Origin: an uncultured Pelagibacteraceae bacterium
GTDB lineage: Bacteria; Pseudomonadota; Alphaproteobacteria; Pelagibacterales; Pelagibacteraceae
NCBI GenBank assembly: GCA_902593405.1
Contig: CACJIB010000001.1
Coordinates: 1-64,000 of the forward strand
Length of the DNA stretch: 64,000 nucleotides
Direction of reading: 5' to 3'
Shown here: one piece after another, positions 1 to 14,229 of the stretch
How the letters are laid out: each line of letters begins with the position of its first letter
Numbering within the stretch: the stretch's first letter is position 1
Translations under genes and position numbers: made by a program
Notes under the pieces: model-generated
What the model saw: the letters and a program-made list of their open reading frames with translations, nothing else
Told to the model about the DNA's origin: nothing
Databases searched by the model: none

Positions 1-1
1 G

Positions 2-630
2 ATGAAGTGGAGAAATGATTTAATTGTAAAAAAATCAAGTCATATAAAATTATTGCAAATTGTTTTGGATGAATCTGGATATTCAGCAATGCTTAAAAAT
101 AAAAAAGACTTAGACAATGAAAATAGATTAGAAAACATTAAAGAGTTATTAAGTGCAATGAAAGAATTTGACAATCTAGAAAGTTTTTTAGAACACGTTT
201 CTTTAGCAACGTCTGTAGATCAGGAATGGGATGGCGAAAAAATTAACATGATGACTATGCACGCGGCAAAAGGTTTAGAGTTTGAAGTTGTATTTTTGCC
301 TGGATGGGAGGAAGGGTTATTTCCACATCAAAAATCTATCGAAGAAAAAGGTCAAAATGGCCTAGAGGAGGAAAGAAGGTTAGCATATGTAGGAATTACA
401 AGAGCAAAGAAAAAAGCTATCATTTCCTTTTCAATGAATAGATTTTATCAAGGAGATTGGATTGATAGCATGGCTTCAAGATTTATTGACGAACTTCCAG
501 AAAAACATTTAGAAAAAAACTCTTTCTTTGATGAGGAAATTAATGATGATGATTTTGATTTTAATCAAGATTTTGAGATTGAAGAAGGTACAAGAAGTCC
601 TGGTTGGATAAGATATCAAAAGAGAATTAA

Positions 631-634
<4 letters not shown>
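2..634 (+). CDS. UvrD/PcrA/Rep-type ATP-dependent DNA helicase, C-terminal part (5' truncated by window)
   Basis: Motifs MTMHAAKGLEFEVVFLPGWEEGLFPH and EEERRLAYVGITRAKK match UvrD/PcrA motifs V-VI. Confidence 0.9.
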
Positions 635-5173
<4,539 letters not shown>

Positions 5174-5220
5174 AGAGCTTTTATATATTCTTCGACAGAG
5201 ATTTTAAAGTTCTATATGTT

Positions 5221-6141
5221 CTATGCTATTGACTTCAAAAGGCTTCTATTTATCAAAGTATGAGGCAAGTTTCTTTCTTTAATTTCAATCAAAGAAAAAT
5301 TTGCATTATCATTAAAAACACGTTTCAAAAGTTCATTTGTTAAAAAATGTCCACCTCTAGAACAATTAATACTTCCAATTATTCTATAACCTGACGTAAA
5401 TAAATCACCAATACAATCAAGTATTTTGTGATTTACAAATTCTTTTGAATTTCTTAACCCGCCTTCATTTAAAATCTCATTATCTTTAACAACTATAGCA
5501 TTATCTAAACTTCCGCCTTTAGCCAAACCAACTTTCTTAATTGCTTCAATGTCCTCAAATAAACAAAAAGTTCTTGAATTAAAAATATCTTGCAGATTAT
5601 CTTGATAAACATTTATTTTATTACTTTGTTTTCCTATCACTGGATTTTTATAATTTAATTCATAATTAATATCTAAACTTAATTTTGAAGGTTCAATAGA
5701 TATTGATCTATCTCCATCATTAAATTCAATTTTTTTATTTATTTTAATTATTTTTATTGGAGCTTGAGACACTTCAAAACCTGCAGGAATAATTTTTTCT
5801 ATAAACTCCTTCGCTGATCCATCTAAGATCGGCACCTCTTCATTATCTAATTCTATCAAAACATTATCTATTCCAAGACCAAATAATGCTCCCATTAAAT
5901 GTTCAATAGTTGAAACTTTAACCCCAAATTCATTTGATATAGTTGTATTTAGCGATGTATTACTTACATTTAGATAATTCGGATAAACAATATTATTGGC
6001 ATTTAAGTCTACTCTTTTAAATATAATTCCAGTATCTGGGTTTGCGGGTTTAATTGAAACATTTACACTAACTCCGGTATGCAATCCAACGCCACTAAAT
6101 GATATAGCATTTTTAATTGTTTTTTGATTTAAATAAGACAC
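5221..6141 (-). CDS. lpxC: UDP-3-O-acyl-N-acetylglucosamine deacetylase LpxC
   Basis: SGVGLHTG, STIEHLMGALFGLGIDN, LDGSAKEF and NHKILDCIGDL motifs. Confidence 0.95.
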   Translation of the reverse strand: MSYLNQKTIKNAISFSGVGLHTGVSVNVSIKPANPDTGIIFKRVDLNANNIVYPNYLNVSNTSLNTTISNEFGVKVSTIEHLMGALFGLGIDNVLIELDNEEVPILDGSAKEFIEKIIPAGFEVSQAPIKIIKINKKIEFNDGDRSISIEPSKLSLDINYELNYKNPVIGKQSNKINVYQDNLQDIFNSRTFCLFEDIEAIKKVGLAKGGSLDNAIVVKDNEILNEGGLRNSKEFVNHKILDCIGDLFTSGYRIIGSINCSRGGHFLTNELLKRVFNDNANFSLIEIKERNLPHTLINRSLLKSIA

Positions 6142-6205
6142 AAAGAGACTATAAATGGACTATTATTTTTAATGAAAACAACAAATGTTACGGTAAAAAA
6201 CAATA

Positions 6206-6904
6206 CTAACTAAATAGTAGAAAAAATTTCTCAAAAAAACCTCGATTTTTATGAATTTTTGGCACCAATTGAACTTCATTTAAATTTGATCCCTCCAAAA
6301 TTTTACAAATCATTAAGGGAAATTTAATTCTTTGGCTTTTGAAGAAACTCATAACGTATTTCTTATGGACATATTTATTAATCTTTACTTGATATTTTTC
6401 CAATACTTTTTCTAAATGATATGAAAAACTATCGGGTATTGAGATGAAGTTTACAATTAAACTTAACTCATCTGTTAAAATCTCTTTTTCAAAATGGTCA
6501 AAATTTTTACCATCAATCAAATAATTGTTAATAATCATATGCATTATTTTTTGATCTTTATAGCTTTTCTGAAATAATTCTTTTGCTTCTATAAGTAAAC
6601 TTTTTATGTCTTTATAATTTATATTTTTCTTATAACTTTTTTTTTTAATTCCAATTTGTGTTTGAAGTATTTGCTCATTTTCTATTACGATAAATATATT
6701 TTTAATAAATTTACTATTTAACTTTTCTATTTTTATAATGTTTTCATCAAGAAAATTATCTAGACTTAAATCGTCTAGAGAATTGCTGTCTATTGAAATT
6801 TCATTACTAAATAAATTTTCTAATTTAATTTTATCAAATAAATAAATTTCAAATTTATTTTCTGAAATACATAGATAAGTTTCGGTATTATTTTCTTCAC
6901 TCAT
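6206..6904 (-). CDS. Minimal/divergent FtsA-like protein (232 aa; 1C-like region and C-terminal amphipathic segment, apparently no 2A/2B ATPase part)
   Basis: Syntenic ftsA position between ftsQ and lpxC; IMHMIINNYLIDGK... resembles FtsA 1C 'ilh.ip..y.vDg'; C-term RGFFEKFFLLFS resembles an FtsA membrane-targeting helix; no actin phosphate-binding motifs seen. Confidence 0.6.
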   Translation of the reverse strand: MSEENNTETYLCISENKFEIYLFDKIKLENLFSNEISIDSNSLDDLSLDNFLDENIIKIEKLNSKFIKNIFIVIENEQILQTQIGIKKKSYKKNINYKDIKSLLIEAKELFQKSYKDQKIMHMIINNYLIDGKNFDHFEKEILTDELSLIVNFISIPDSFSYHLEKVLEKYQVKINKYVHKKYVMSFFKSQRIKFPLMICKILEGSNLNEVQLVPKIHKNRGFFEKFFLLFS

Positions 6905-7145
6905 TTAAAATAATTTGATTTTTGATTCTGGCATCAATAATTTTTATATTTGAAAACTTTTTATCGTTAAAAAATTCAAATAGATAGTCTAGTGAAATAT
7001 CTTCAGATTTTTCGGGTAATTTTAATATTTTATTATTCTTAAATTCTATATCCCATCTTTTTGATGGAAAAAAATATAAGTTTTTAACTTGGCTATATTC
7101 AAATTTAGATTTATCAAAAATTTTTTTAAATTTCAAAAAACTCAT
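6897..7145 (-). pseudogene. ftsQ: FtsQ, C-terminal fragment (separated from the N-terminal part by a frame change)
   Basis: KNLYFFPSKRWDIEFKNNKILKLPEK...IIDARIKNQIIL matches the RWDL...LP...iDLR C-terminal pattern of FtsQ; contiguous with the preceding FtsQ ORF. Confidence 0.75.
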
Positions 7146-7569
7146 CTATATTTGGTTTTCCAAAAATAAATGGCAATTCGTCATTACCTTGATAATTGTC
7201 TGATAGCTTTCCATTTGATCCAACAATAAAAGTATTCCCATCTATATTAATCTTTGCAAGAAATTTCGTTTTAACAATAAAAATTTTTATAGACGACGGA
7301 TAATTTTTAAAAACGTTATATTTTTCAACCAGGGGATTAGTTTCCAATATTTTTTTAATTTTTTCACCATCTAGAAAAAATATATTATCTAATTTTAGAT
7401 CAGCGATCTTTTTGGTAATAATTCTATTTTCTTTATTTTCAAAACCATCGACATTGATTGATTTAATTTTATTTATTTCAATATTTCTAAGATTTATATT
7501 GTTAATCGATCCAAACATAATAAGTAAAAAAAAATAAATAATACTTTTTTTACTTTTTCGTAAATGCAT
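7126..7569 (-). CDS. ftsQ: FtsQ, N-terminal part (TM segment plus POTRA domain)
   Basis: IKSINVDGFENKENRIITKKI...NPLVEKYNVFKNYPSSIKIFIVKTKFLAKI is a POTRA/FtsQ pattern; located between ddl and the ftsA-like gene. Confidence 0.8.
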   Translation of the reverse strand: MHLRKSKKSIIYFFLLIMFGSINNINLRNIEINKIKSINVDGFENKENRIITKKIADLKLDNIFFLDGEKIKKILETNPLVEKYNVFKNYPSSIKIFIVKTKFLAKINIDGNTFIVGSNGKLSDNYQGNDELPFIFGKPNIDEFFEI

Positions 7570-8464
7570 CTTTTAAAATCCACTCAATTAATTTTATAAA
7601 ACTTATTCCTTGGTATGATGCTATTTCAGGTACTAGAGATAATTTAGTCATTCCTGGTTGAGTATTTATTTCTAATAAATAAAACTTTCCATTATAAAAT
7701 TTAAAATCTGATCTTGTTACTCCATTGCAGCCAATAACTTTATGAGCTTTTAAAGCTATATTAAGAACATGGTTTAATTTTTTTTTTGGTAAATCAACTG
7801 GAATTAAATGTTGGGTTTTTGCTTTTGTATCGTATTTTGCTTGATAATCATAAAATTTTCTTTTTGGCTTAAGTTCAATTGCACCTAATTTTTTATTTCC
7901 CATAATTGCAACTTGAATTTCTCTTCCACTTATAAATTGTTCAATCATTACTTTCTTGTAATTTTTAATTGAATTTAAAGCTTTAATTAAATTTTTTTTG
8001 TTACAAATATAAACGTTTACACTTGAGCCTTCATTAAAAGGTTTTACGACAACTGGAAACTTTAACTTACGATTTATTTTATTTATTAATTCTGAATTTT
8101 TTAAGTTATATGAATAGGAAAAAAACTTTGGAGTTTTAATTTTATTTTTAATGAACAATTTTTTTGAAATTTCTTTGTCCATAGCTATAGATGATGGAAT
8201 TACACCTGAATGTGTATAAGGAATATTAAATTGTTCTAGGATAGTTTGGATATAACCGTCTTCACCAAATTGACCATGCAATGCATTAAATATTACATTT
8301 GGTTTAAAAATTTTTATATTTATTTCTAGATTTTTATCTGGTTCAGATATTTTAACTTTATAACCATTTTTTTTTAATTCTTTAGCAACCTGTAACCCTG
8401 TATCAAGACTAATTAGTCTCTCTTTAGAAATTCCTCCAGATAATATAAGTACTTTTTTTTTCAA
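7550..8464 (-). CDS. ddl: D-alanine--D-alanine ligase
   Basis: LSGGISKERLISLDTG, ALHGQFGEDGYIQ, VVKPFNEGSSVNV, EINTQPGMTKLSLVP. Confidence 0.95.
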   Translation of the reverse strand: MKKKVLILSGGISKERLISLDTGLQVAKELKKNGYKVKISEPDKNLEINIKIFKPNVIFNALHGQFGEDGYIQTILEQFNIPYTHSGVIPSSIAMDKEISKKLFIKNKIKTPKFFSYSYNLKNSELINKINRKLKFPVVVKPFNEGSSVNVYICNKKNLIKALNSIKNYKKVMIEQFISGREIQVAIMGNKKLGAIELKPKRKFYDYQAKYDTKAKTQHLIPVDLPKKKLNHVLNIALKAHKVIGCNGVTRSDFKFYNGKFYLLEINTQPGMTKLSLVPEIASYQGISFIKLIEWILKDAFTKK

Positions 8465-8465
8465 T

Positions 8466-9371
8466 TTATTCTAATATCTTTATTTCTGTTTCTAATTTAA
8501 TACCTGTTTTTTTAAACACACTATCTGAAACAAAATCAATTAATTTTTTCATATCTTCAAACTTAGCATTACCTTTATTTACAAAAAAATTACAGTGTTT
8601 TTCAGAGATACACGCATCTCCAAATGATTTGTCTACTGAGACTGAGTCTTTGATTAATTGCCAAACTTTTTTATCTGATTGATCTATAGGATTTTTAAAA
8701 GTACTACCACTCGTTTTTATTTTAGTTGGTTGAGCTTTTTCCTTTTTTTGTTTAAGTAGCTTTATTTCATTTTTTATAATATCTTTTTTTTTTTTAAATC
8801 CTTTAAATGATGCGCTTAGAAAAATAAGATCATCTGCTAAGTTGCTATCTCTATATTTAAAATTTATATCTTTAGAAGATATTGTAATTACTTGTCCTGA
8901 CTTATTAAGAGCCTGAATAGAAATTAAAATATCTTTAAACTCTCTATTAAAACAACCTGCATTCATTTTTATTCCGCCGCCAACTGTACCAGGAATACAA
9001 GATAGAAATTCAAAACCGCCTAAGCCATTTTCCATTGCAAATTCTGATAATAATTTATCTGTAACTGCACTACCTGCTATAATTATTTCTTCATTTAGTA
9101 AGGAGATATTATTAAAATTATTTGTAAGTTTGATGACAACTCCATTGAATTTTTTATCGGTAATTAAAGTATTTGAGCCAGCTCCTAATATAAATATTTT
9201 TTCATCATTAGGAATTTTTTTGAGAAATTTAATTAATTCTTTTAAGTTATCTGCTTTATAGAAAGCTTTTGTTTTACCTCCTATATTAAACCAATTTTTT
9301 TTTTTTAAATCATAATCGAGCTTTAAATTATTACTAAATTCTTGAATTAAATCTTTTACATCAATTTTCAT
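8466..9371 (-). CDS. murB: UDP-N-acetylenolpyruvoylglucosamine reductase MurB
   Basis: ILGAGSNTLI, CIPGTVGGGIKMNAGCF, KTSGSTFKNP motifs. Confidence 0.95.
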   Translation of the reverse strand: MKIDVKDLIQEFSNNLKLDYDLKKKNWFNIGGKTKAFYKADNLKELIKFLKKIPNDEKIFILGAGSNTLITDKKFNGVVIKLTNNFNNISLLNEEIIIAGSAVTDKLLSEFAMENGLGGFEFLSCIPGTVGGGIKMNAGCFNREFKDILISIQALNKSGQVITISSKDINFKYRDSNLADDLIFLSASFKGFKKKKDIIKNEIKLLKQKKEKAQPTKIKTSGSTFKNPIDQSDKKVWQLIKDSVSVDKSFGDACISEKHCNFFVNKGNAKFEDMKKLIDFVSDSVFKKTGIKLETEIKILE

Positions 9372-10765
9372 GATAATAATTTAGGCATTTCTCGCATCCA
9401 ACTCGAGATAGTTCCTGCACCCATCCCAATAACAATTTTTTTTCCAAATATATTTGCTTTAATAAATTTTGCTAATTTAAATTTGTCATCAACTAAAAAT
9501 AATTGGACTCTTGAATTTTTGATAATTTCTTTTGCAAATTGTAAATAGCTAAATCCTAGCTTTAATTTTTCTCCTGCAGTATAAATTGGAAACAAAATTA
9601 CCTTATCTGCATTTTTAAATGCAAAAGTAAATTCTTTTTTTAAATCTTTTAATCTTGATATTCTGTGTGGTTGAAAAATGCATATCTTTTCATAGCTTTT
9701 ATAAACATTTTTTACTCCATCCAGCACTTCTTTAATTTCTGTAGGATGGTGTGCGTAGTCATCGTAAAAATCTACATTATTAAAATTAAAAATTTTATTA
9801 AATCTTCTTTGAACTCCTTTAAAATTTTTAAGTCCTTTTTTTATATTTTGTATGGGCAAACCTACTGTTAAAGCTAATGCTGCTGCAGCTACAGAGTTTT
9901 TAATATTATGAGTTCCTAATAAAGGAATTTTAAACTTTTTAATTAATTGATTTTTTTTATTGGGTAATTTTATACTTAAGTCAAACTCAGAGTATTCCTT
10001 AAGTTGTTTTATGTTTTTAATACAAAAATTTGATTTTGCGTTTAAACCATATGTGTAGAAGTTTTTGTTTTTAATATTTTTAATTAAATTTTTATTATTT
10101 TTGTCATCTAAACAAATAAATGATTTTCCAAATGAAGGAACTTTGTTAACAAAATTTTCAAAATATTTATTTAATTTATCCATAGTTCGATAATAATCCA
10201 TATGCTCTCGATCTATATTAGTGATGATAGAATATGTTGGGGGTATAAAAATAAAACTTCCATCTGACTCGTCTGCCTCTAATATAGACCAATCACTTTT
10301 CCCAAGCTTTGCAGAGTTATTAATTGAATTTATTACTCCACCATTGATTATTGTAGGGTCAATTTTTGTTTCTTGAAATATAGATGCTATCAAAGATGTT
10401 GTTGTGGTTTTACCATGTGATCCAACTACTACAATATTTTTTGTTAAAGAGACTATGTTGGCTAACATTTCTCCCCTTTTATAAATAGGTAATTTTTTTT
10501 TTTTGGCCTCAATTAACTCAGGATTATTTTTTTTAATAGCCGAAGATATAACCAGGATTGTGCCCTTATTTATATTTTGTTTCTTATGTCCAATGAAAAC
10601 TTTTATTTTTTCTTTTCTTAATCTTTCGATATTTTTATTGTTTGCAACATCACTTCCTTGGACTTTAAAACCTTTACCTTTCATTATTAATGCTAGGCCG
10701 CTCATACCTATTCCACCTATTCCAACGAAATGTATCAGTTCTGATTTTGCTAATTTAATTTTCAT
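9368..10765 (-). CDS. murC: UDP-N-acetylmuramate--L-alanine ligase MurC
   Basis: HFVGIGGIGMSGLA, VVGSHGKTTTTSL, EADESDGSF, DDYAHHPTEI. Confidence 0.97.
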   Translation of the reverse strand: MKIKLAKSELIHFVGIGGIGMSGLALIMKGKGFKVQGSDVANNKNIERLRKEKIKVFIGHKKQNINKGTILVISSAIKKNNPELIEAKKKKLPIYKRGEMLANIVSLTKNIVVVGSHGKTTTTSLIASIFQETKIDPTIINGGVINSINNSAKLGKSDWSILEADESDGSFIFIPPTYSIITNIDREHMDYYRTMDKLNKYFENFVNKVPSFGKSFICLDDKNNKNLIKNIKNKNFYTYGLNAKSNFCIKNIKQLKEYSEFDLSIKLPNKKNQLIKKFKIPLLGTHNIKNSVAAAALALTVGLPIQNIKKGLKNFKGVQRRFNKIFNFNNVDFYDDYAHHPTEIKEVLDGVKNVYKSYEKICIFQPHRISRLKDLKKEFTFAFKNADKVILFPIYTAGEKLKLGFSYLQFAKEIIKNSRVQLFLVDDKFKLAKFIKANIFGKKIVIGMGAGTISSWMREMPKLLS

Positions 10766-11819
10766 TAATAATTTTTAGTATTTTTTGATTAACATTATTC
10801 CAAGTATTTTGATAATTTAATTTCTGTAAATTATTTTTTTTTGTCATGTAATCCTGACCTTTATTTGTCAATTTTAGCAAAAATTTCTCAAATTTTTGAT
10901 CATCAAAATCTTTTTGATCGATTATCCAGCAACAATCCTGTTCCTCATAATATTTTGCATTTTCATACTGATGATTATCTTTTGATGATGGAAGTGGTAT
11001 TGCTATAAAAGGAATATTTAAAAAGGATAGTTCAGCTAAACTAGATGCTCCAGCTCTTGTTATGCATAAATCTCCTTGTTTTAAAACCTCACTAAGATTG
11101 TGATCAAAACTGAAAACTCTATTTTCAATATTATTTTGAAAATAAAAATCTTTTAAAAAATTTATATTGTTCTCGCTTGTTTGATGAATAATTTTTATAG
11201 ATGCTTGTTTTGCTACACTAACAAAAGATTTATTCAAGAGCTCATCAAAGATTTTTGCTCCCTGACTACCTCCTATGATTATAATTGTGAATAAATTATC
11301 ATGTTTTGGATACACACTAGTTTCATAATATTCTTTTCGTATCAAAGGTTTAATAGTAATTAATTTATGATTAATTCCAGATGGTAAATTAATTAAATTC
11401 TTCGAATAACATATTAATTTTTTTGAAAAATTTAAAAAAAATTTATTTGCTCTTCCAAGAACCATATTTGGTTCAATTAAAAAAATTTTAATACCCAATA
11501 TTTTTGCTGCAAAACATAACGGCAAAGACATATAGCCACCTGTAGAAATTAAAATTGAAATATTATTTTTTTTTAACAAAAAAAAAGATTTAACAGTTAG
11601 AAAAAATATTTTTAAAAATGACAAAGGAAGAAGGAAATAGTTATTTAGTTTTGGGGTATTAATTACTAATGCATTGTAATTCTTATCTAAATATAGAAGA
11701 CCTCTTATATCAGTAGAAATCAAAGTTTCATGAGTATTCTTTAAATGATTATAAATTGTAATTGCTGGCAACACATGACCGCCAGATCCACCTGTAGAAA
11801 TTAAAACTTTTTTTGTCAT
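10755..11819 (-). CDS. murG: UDP-N-acetylglucosamine--undecaprenyl-diphospho-MurNAc-pentapeptide transferase MurG
   Basis: STGGSGGHVLPA, IIIGGSQGAKIF, ITRAGASSLAELSFLNIPFIAIPLP. Confidence 0.95.
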   Translation of the reverse strand: MTKKVLISTGGSGGHVLPAITIYNHLKNTHETLISTDIRGLLYLDKNYNALVINTPKLNNYFLLPLSFLKIFFLTVKSFFLLKKNNISILISTGGYMSLPLCFAAKILGIKIFLIEPNMVLGRANKFFLNFSKKLICYSKNLINLPSGINHKLITIKPLIRKEYYETSVYPKHDNLFTIIIIGGSQGAKIFDELLNKSFVSVAKQASIKIIHQTSENNINFLKDFYFQNNIENRVFSFDHNLSEVLKQGDLCITRAGASSLAELSFLNIPFIAIPLPSSKDNHQYENAKYYEEQDCCWIIDQKDFDDQKFEKFLLKLTNKGQDYMTKKNNLQKLNYQNTWNNVNQKILKIINEN

Positions 11820-11822
11820 TTA

Positions 11823-12944
11823 TTAAGTTATTTTTCTCTTTGTTAAATTTAAAATTATCCCAGCTAATATTGATGTACTTATTATCGATGAACCACCATA
11901 ACTTAAAAAAGGCAGTGTCATTCCAGTGGTTGGAAATAATCTTATATTAACCCCAATATGAATAGTAGCTTGCATTAATATTAAACTAATGGACCCGATT
12001 AAAATAAGTTTAACTTTATCATTTGTCTCAAAACTTATTTTTTTAAAAACCATATAGATTAAGATCAAAAACAATAACAATATCAACATTATGGCAACAA
12101 CACCAAACTCTTCAGAAATTACTGAGATAATATAGTCAGTATGAGCTTCAGGGACTTTATTTTTAAGAACTCCTTCACCTATGCCCTTTCCAAAGAAGCC
12201 TCCACTTTTAATTGACTCTAATGCTTTATCAGATTGAAAATTATGAGTACCTGTTTCTCTATTAAAAAATGAAAAAATACGTCCTTGGATATAATCAAAC
12301 CTAGGAACATAAATAATAAGATAAGCAAGCAAAGACGCACCAGCAATAAATATTGCTAAAAGAATATATATATTAATTCCTGATGTGAAAATTAGAACTG
12401 CCCAACAAAATATAACTAATAAAGTTTGGCCGATATCTGGTTGAGCGATTAACAGTAAAGAAATGACAGATATTACAAAAATAGATATCAAATACTTAAA
12501 TGAAATATTTGATTTAATATCACATAGAATAGTTGCTAAAATTATTATCAAGAATGGTTTTAGGACTTCTATGGGCTGAAATCTTGGTAAGAAAAATAAC
12601 TCTATCCATCTTTTAGAACCTTTAACTTCAACACCAATGAATGGAACTAAAAATAAAGCAATAAGCGAAATAAAAAAAAGAATAATAGAGTATTTATATA
12701 ATTGATCTGAATTTAATAAGGAAAATATATAAATAACAAATATTCCAATTAACACATAAATCAAATGTTTAAAAAAGAAGAAATAACTGTTGGTATCTAA
12801 CTTATCAGAAGCTATTAGAGAAGTTGAAACTAAAGAAAAAAATAATCCAATAATAAATAATAAACTTATTAGTAAAAAAATAGATTTATCTATATTTTTC
12901 CACCAAAGATAATAAAACTTGTAAACAATACTATCGCTTTGCAT
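11823..12944 (-). CDS. ftsW: SEDS glycosyltransferase FtsW
   Basis: Polytopic; QPDIGQTLL, EAHTDYIISVISEEFG, FPTTGMTLPFLSYGGSS. Confidence 0.93.
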   Translation of the reverse strand: MQSDSIVYKFYYLWWKNIDKSIFLLISLLFIIGLFFSLVSTSLIASDKLDTNSYFFFFKHLIYVLIGIFVIYIFSLLNSDQLYKYSIILFFISLIALFLVPFIGVEVKGSKRWIELFFLPRFQPIEVLKPFLIIILATILCDIKSNISFKYLISIFVISVISLLLIAQPDIGQTLLVIFCWAVLIFTSGINIYILLAIFIAGASLLAYLIIYVPRFDYIQGRIFSFFNRETGTHNFQSDKALESIKSGGFFGKGIGEGVLKNKVPEAHTDYIISVISEEFGVVAIMLILLLFLILIYMVFKKISFETNDKVKLILIGSISLILMQATIHIGVNIRLFPTTGMTLPFLSYGGSSIISTSILAGIILNLTKRKIT

Positions 12945-14229
12945 TTATATACTTTTTAATTATCTGATTAAAATAATGCCCTCTATCTTCAAAATTTTTG
13001 AAACTATCAAATGAAGTTCCAGCTGGACTGAAAAAAATAATATTTTTTTTAGATTGTTGGATATTAATTTCTGAAAAAATAACTTTAAGAGTTTCTTGTA
13101 AATTTTTAAAATTTTTAATTTTTAATCTATTTTTTAAAATTCTTATAAATTTTCTATAATGTGATCCAAAAATATAAGCTTTGATATTTTTGTACTTTAT
13201 TTTTGATAGTTTAAATTTATCTCCTTTTTTTGGAATTCCTCCTAAGATCCAATAGGTATCATTTAAATTTTTTAATATATTTTCCGAGGAAGCAAAACTT
13301 GTAGATTTAGAATCGTTAATTATTGTTAGATTTTTTTTATCAAATATAATTTGTTGTCTGAAATCTAGACCTTTAAATTTATTAATGGTTTGAATTAATT
13401 TTTTGTAATTAAGTTTTAATTTTGGAGCAATTTTTAATATAAATGACAAATTTTCTTTATTGCCATCAGATAAAAAATATTTATTGGTAATTTTATTAAA
13501 TTTTTTATCTATACTTGAAGTCTGTACTCTATAGATTTTTGAACTATATTTATTTTTAATTAATTTTTTAGTTATTAGTTCATCCTCTTTTTTTACGTAT
13601 GCAAGAGATCCTCTTATTTGAGATTTTAATAATTTAAATTTTGCATTTACATAATTTTTTAAACTTTTATGTCTTTCAATGTGATCTGGGGAAATGTTTA
13701 AAATGACAGCATATTTTGATCTAAATAAGCTACTGTAATCTAGCTGATAAGAAGAAGCCTCTATTACAAAGATTGTTTTTTTTGTAATATTTTTTTCTGA
13801 TAATGCTGGATTACCAATATTGCCAATAAGTCTCGAGTCTCTTTTTTGATCGATTAAAGCATCATGTAAAATTTTAGCAGTTGTAGATTTGCCGTTGGTT
13901 CCAGTAATCGTAATACTTTCATTGTTATAAAATGAAAACAAAACATCAAGGTCAGTATGAATTTTTTTAGAATTTTTTTTTAAAAAATTCGATAATTTAC
14001 AATTTGAAATATCAATTCCGGGACTAATAATAATTCTATCAAAATTTATTTTTTGAATTTGTTCGTATCTAATTATTTTTTTTTTTAGATTTAAAGTATT
14101 TTTTTGATTGTCATCAAACAAATATACATCAGACTTGTTTTTTAAAAATTTATAAGATGAAATGCCGCTCTTTCCTAAACCATAAATTAATATTTTTTTT
14201 CTTAAAAAAATATTATTAAATATTTTCAT
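12931..14229 (-). CDS. murD: UDP-N-acetylmuramoylalanine--D-glutamate ligase MurD (ORF track extends to 14286; start chosen at MKIFNN, TAATG-coupled to mraY)
   Basis: ITGTNGKSTTAKIL, GNIGNPAL, EASSYQLDY, NDSKSTSFAS. Confidence 0.93.
   Translation of the reverse strand: MKIFNNIFLRKKILIYGLGKSGISSYKFLKNKSDVYLFDDNQKNTLNLKKKIIRYEQIQKINFDRIIISPGIDISNCKLSNFLKKNSKKIHTDLDVLFSFYNNESITITGTNGKSTTAKILHDALIDQKRDSRLIGNIGNPALSEKNITKKTIFVIEASSYQLDYSSLFRSKYAVILNISPDHIERHKSLKNYVNAKFKLLKSQIRGSLAYVKKEDELITKKLIKNKYSSKIYRVQTSSIDKKFNKITNKYFLSDGNKENLSFILKIAPKLKLNYKKLIQTINKFKGLDFRQQIIFDKKNLTIINDSKSTSFASSENILKNLNDTYWILGGIPKKGDKFKLSKIKYKNIKAYIFGSHYRKFIRILKNRLKIKNFKNLQETLKVIFSEINIQQSKKNIIFFSPAGTSFDSFKNFEDRGHYFNQIIKKYINAKR

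Noticed and set aside
10503-10778. 91-aa plus-strand ORF opposite murC, and other short antisense ORFs (e.g. 1140-1340, 9665-9871, 16636-16839, 26310-26618, 27288-27536, 27648-27863, 32660-33025, 34124-34399, 41599-41823, 46780-47100, 51947-52225, 53484-53789)
   Set aside because: They are fully antisense to well-supported conserved genes, resemble no protein family and show skewed hydrophobic/Ser-Phe composition typical of antisense reading in AT-rich DNA.
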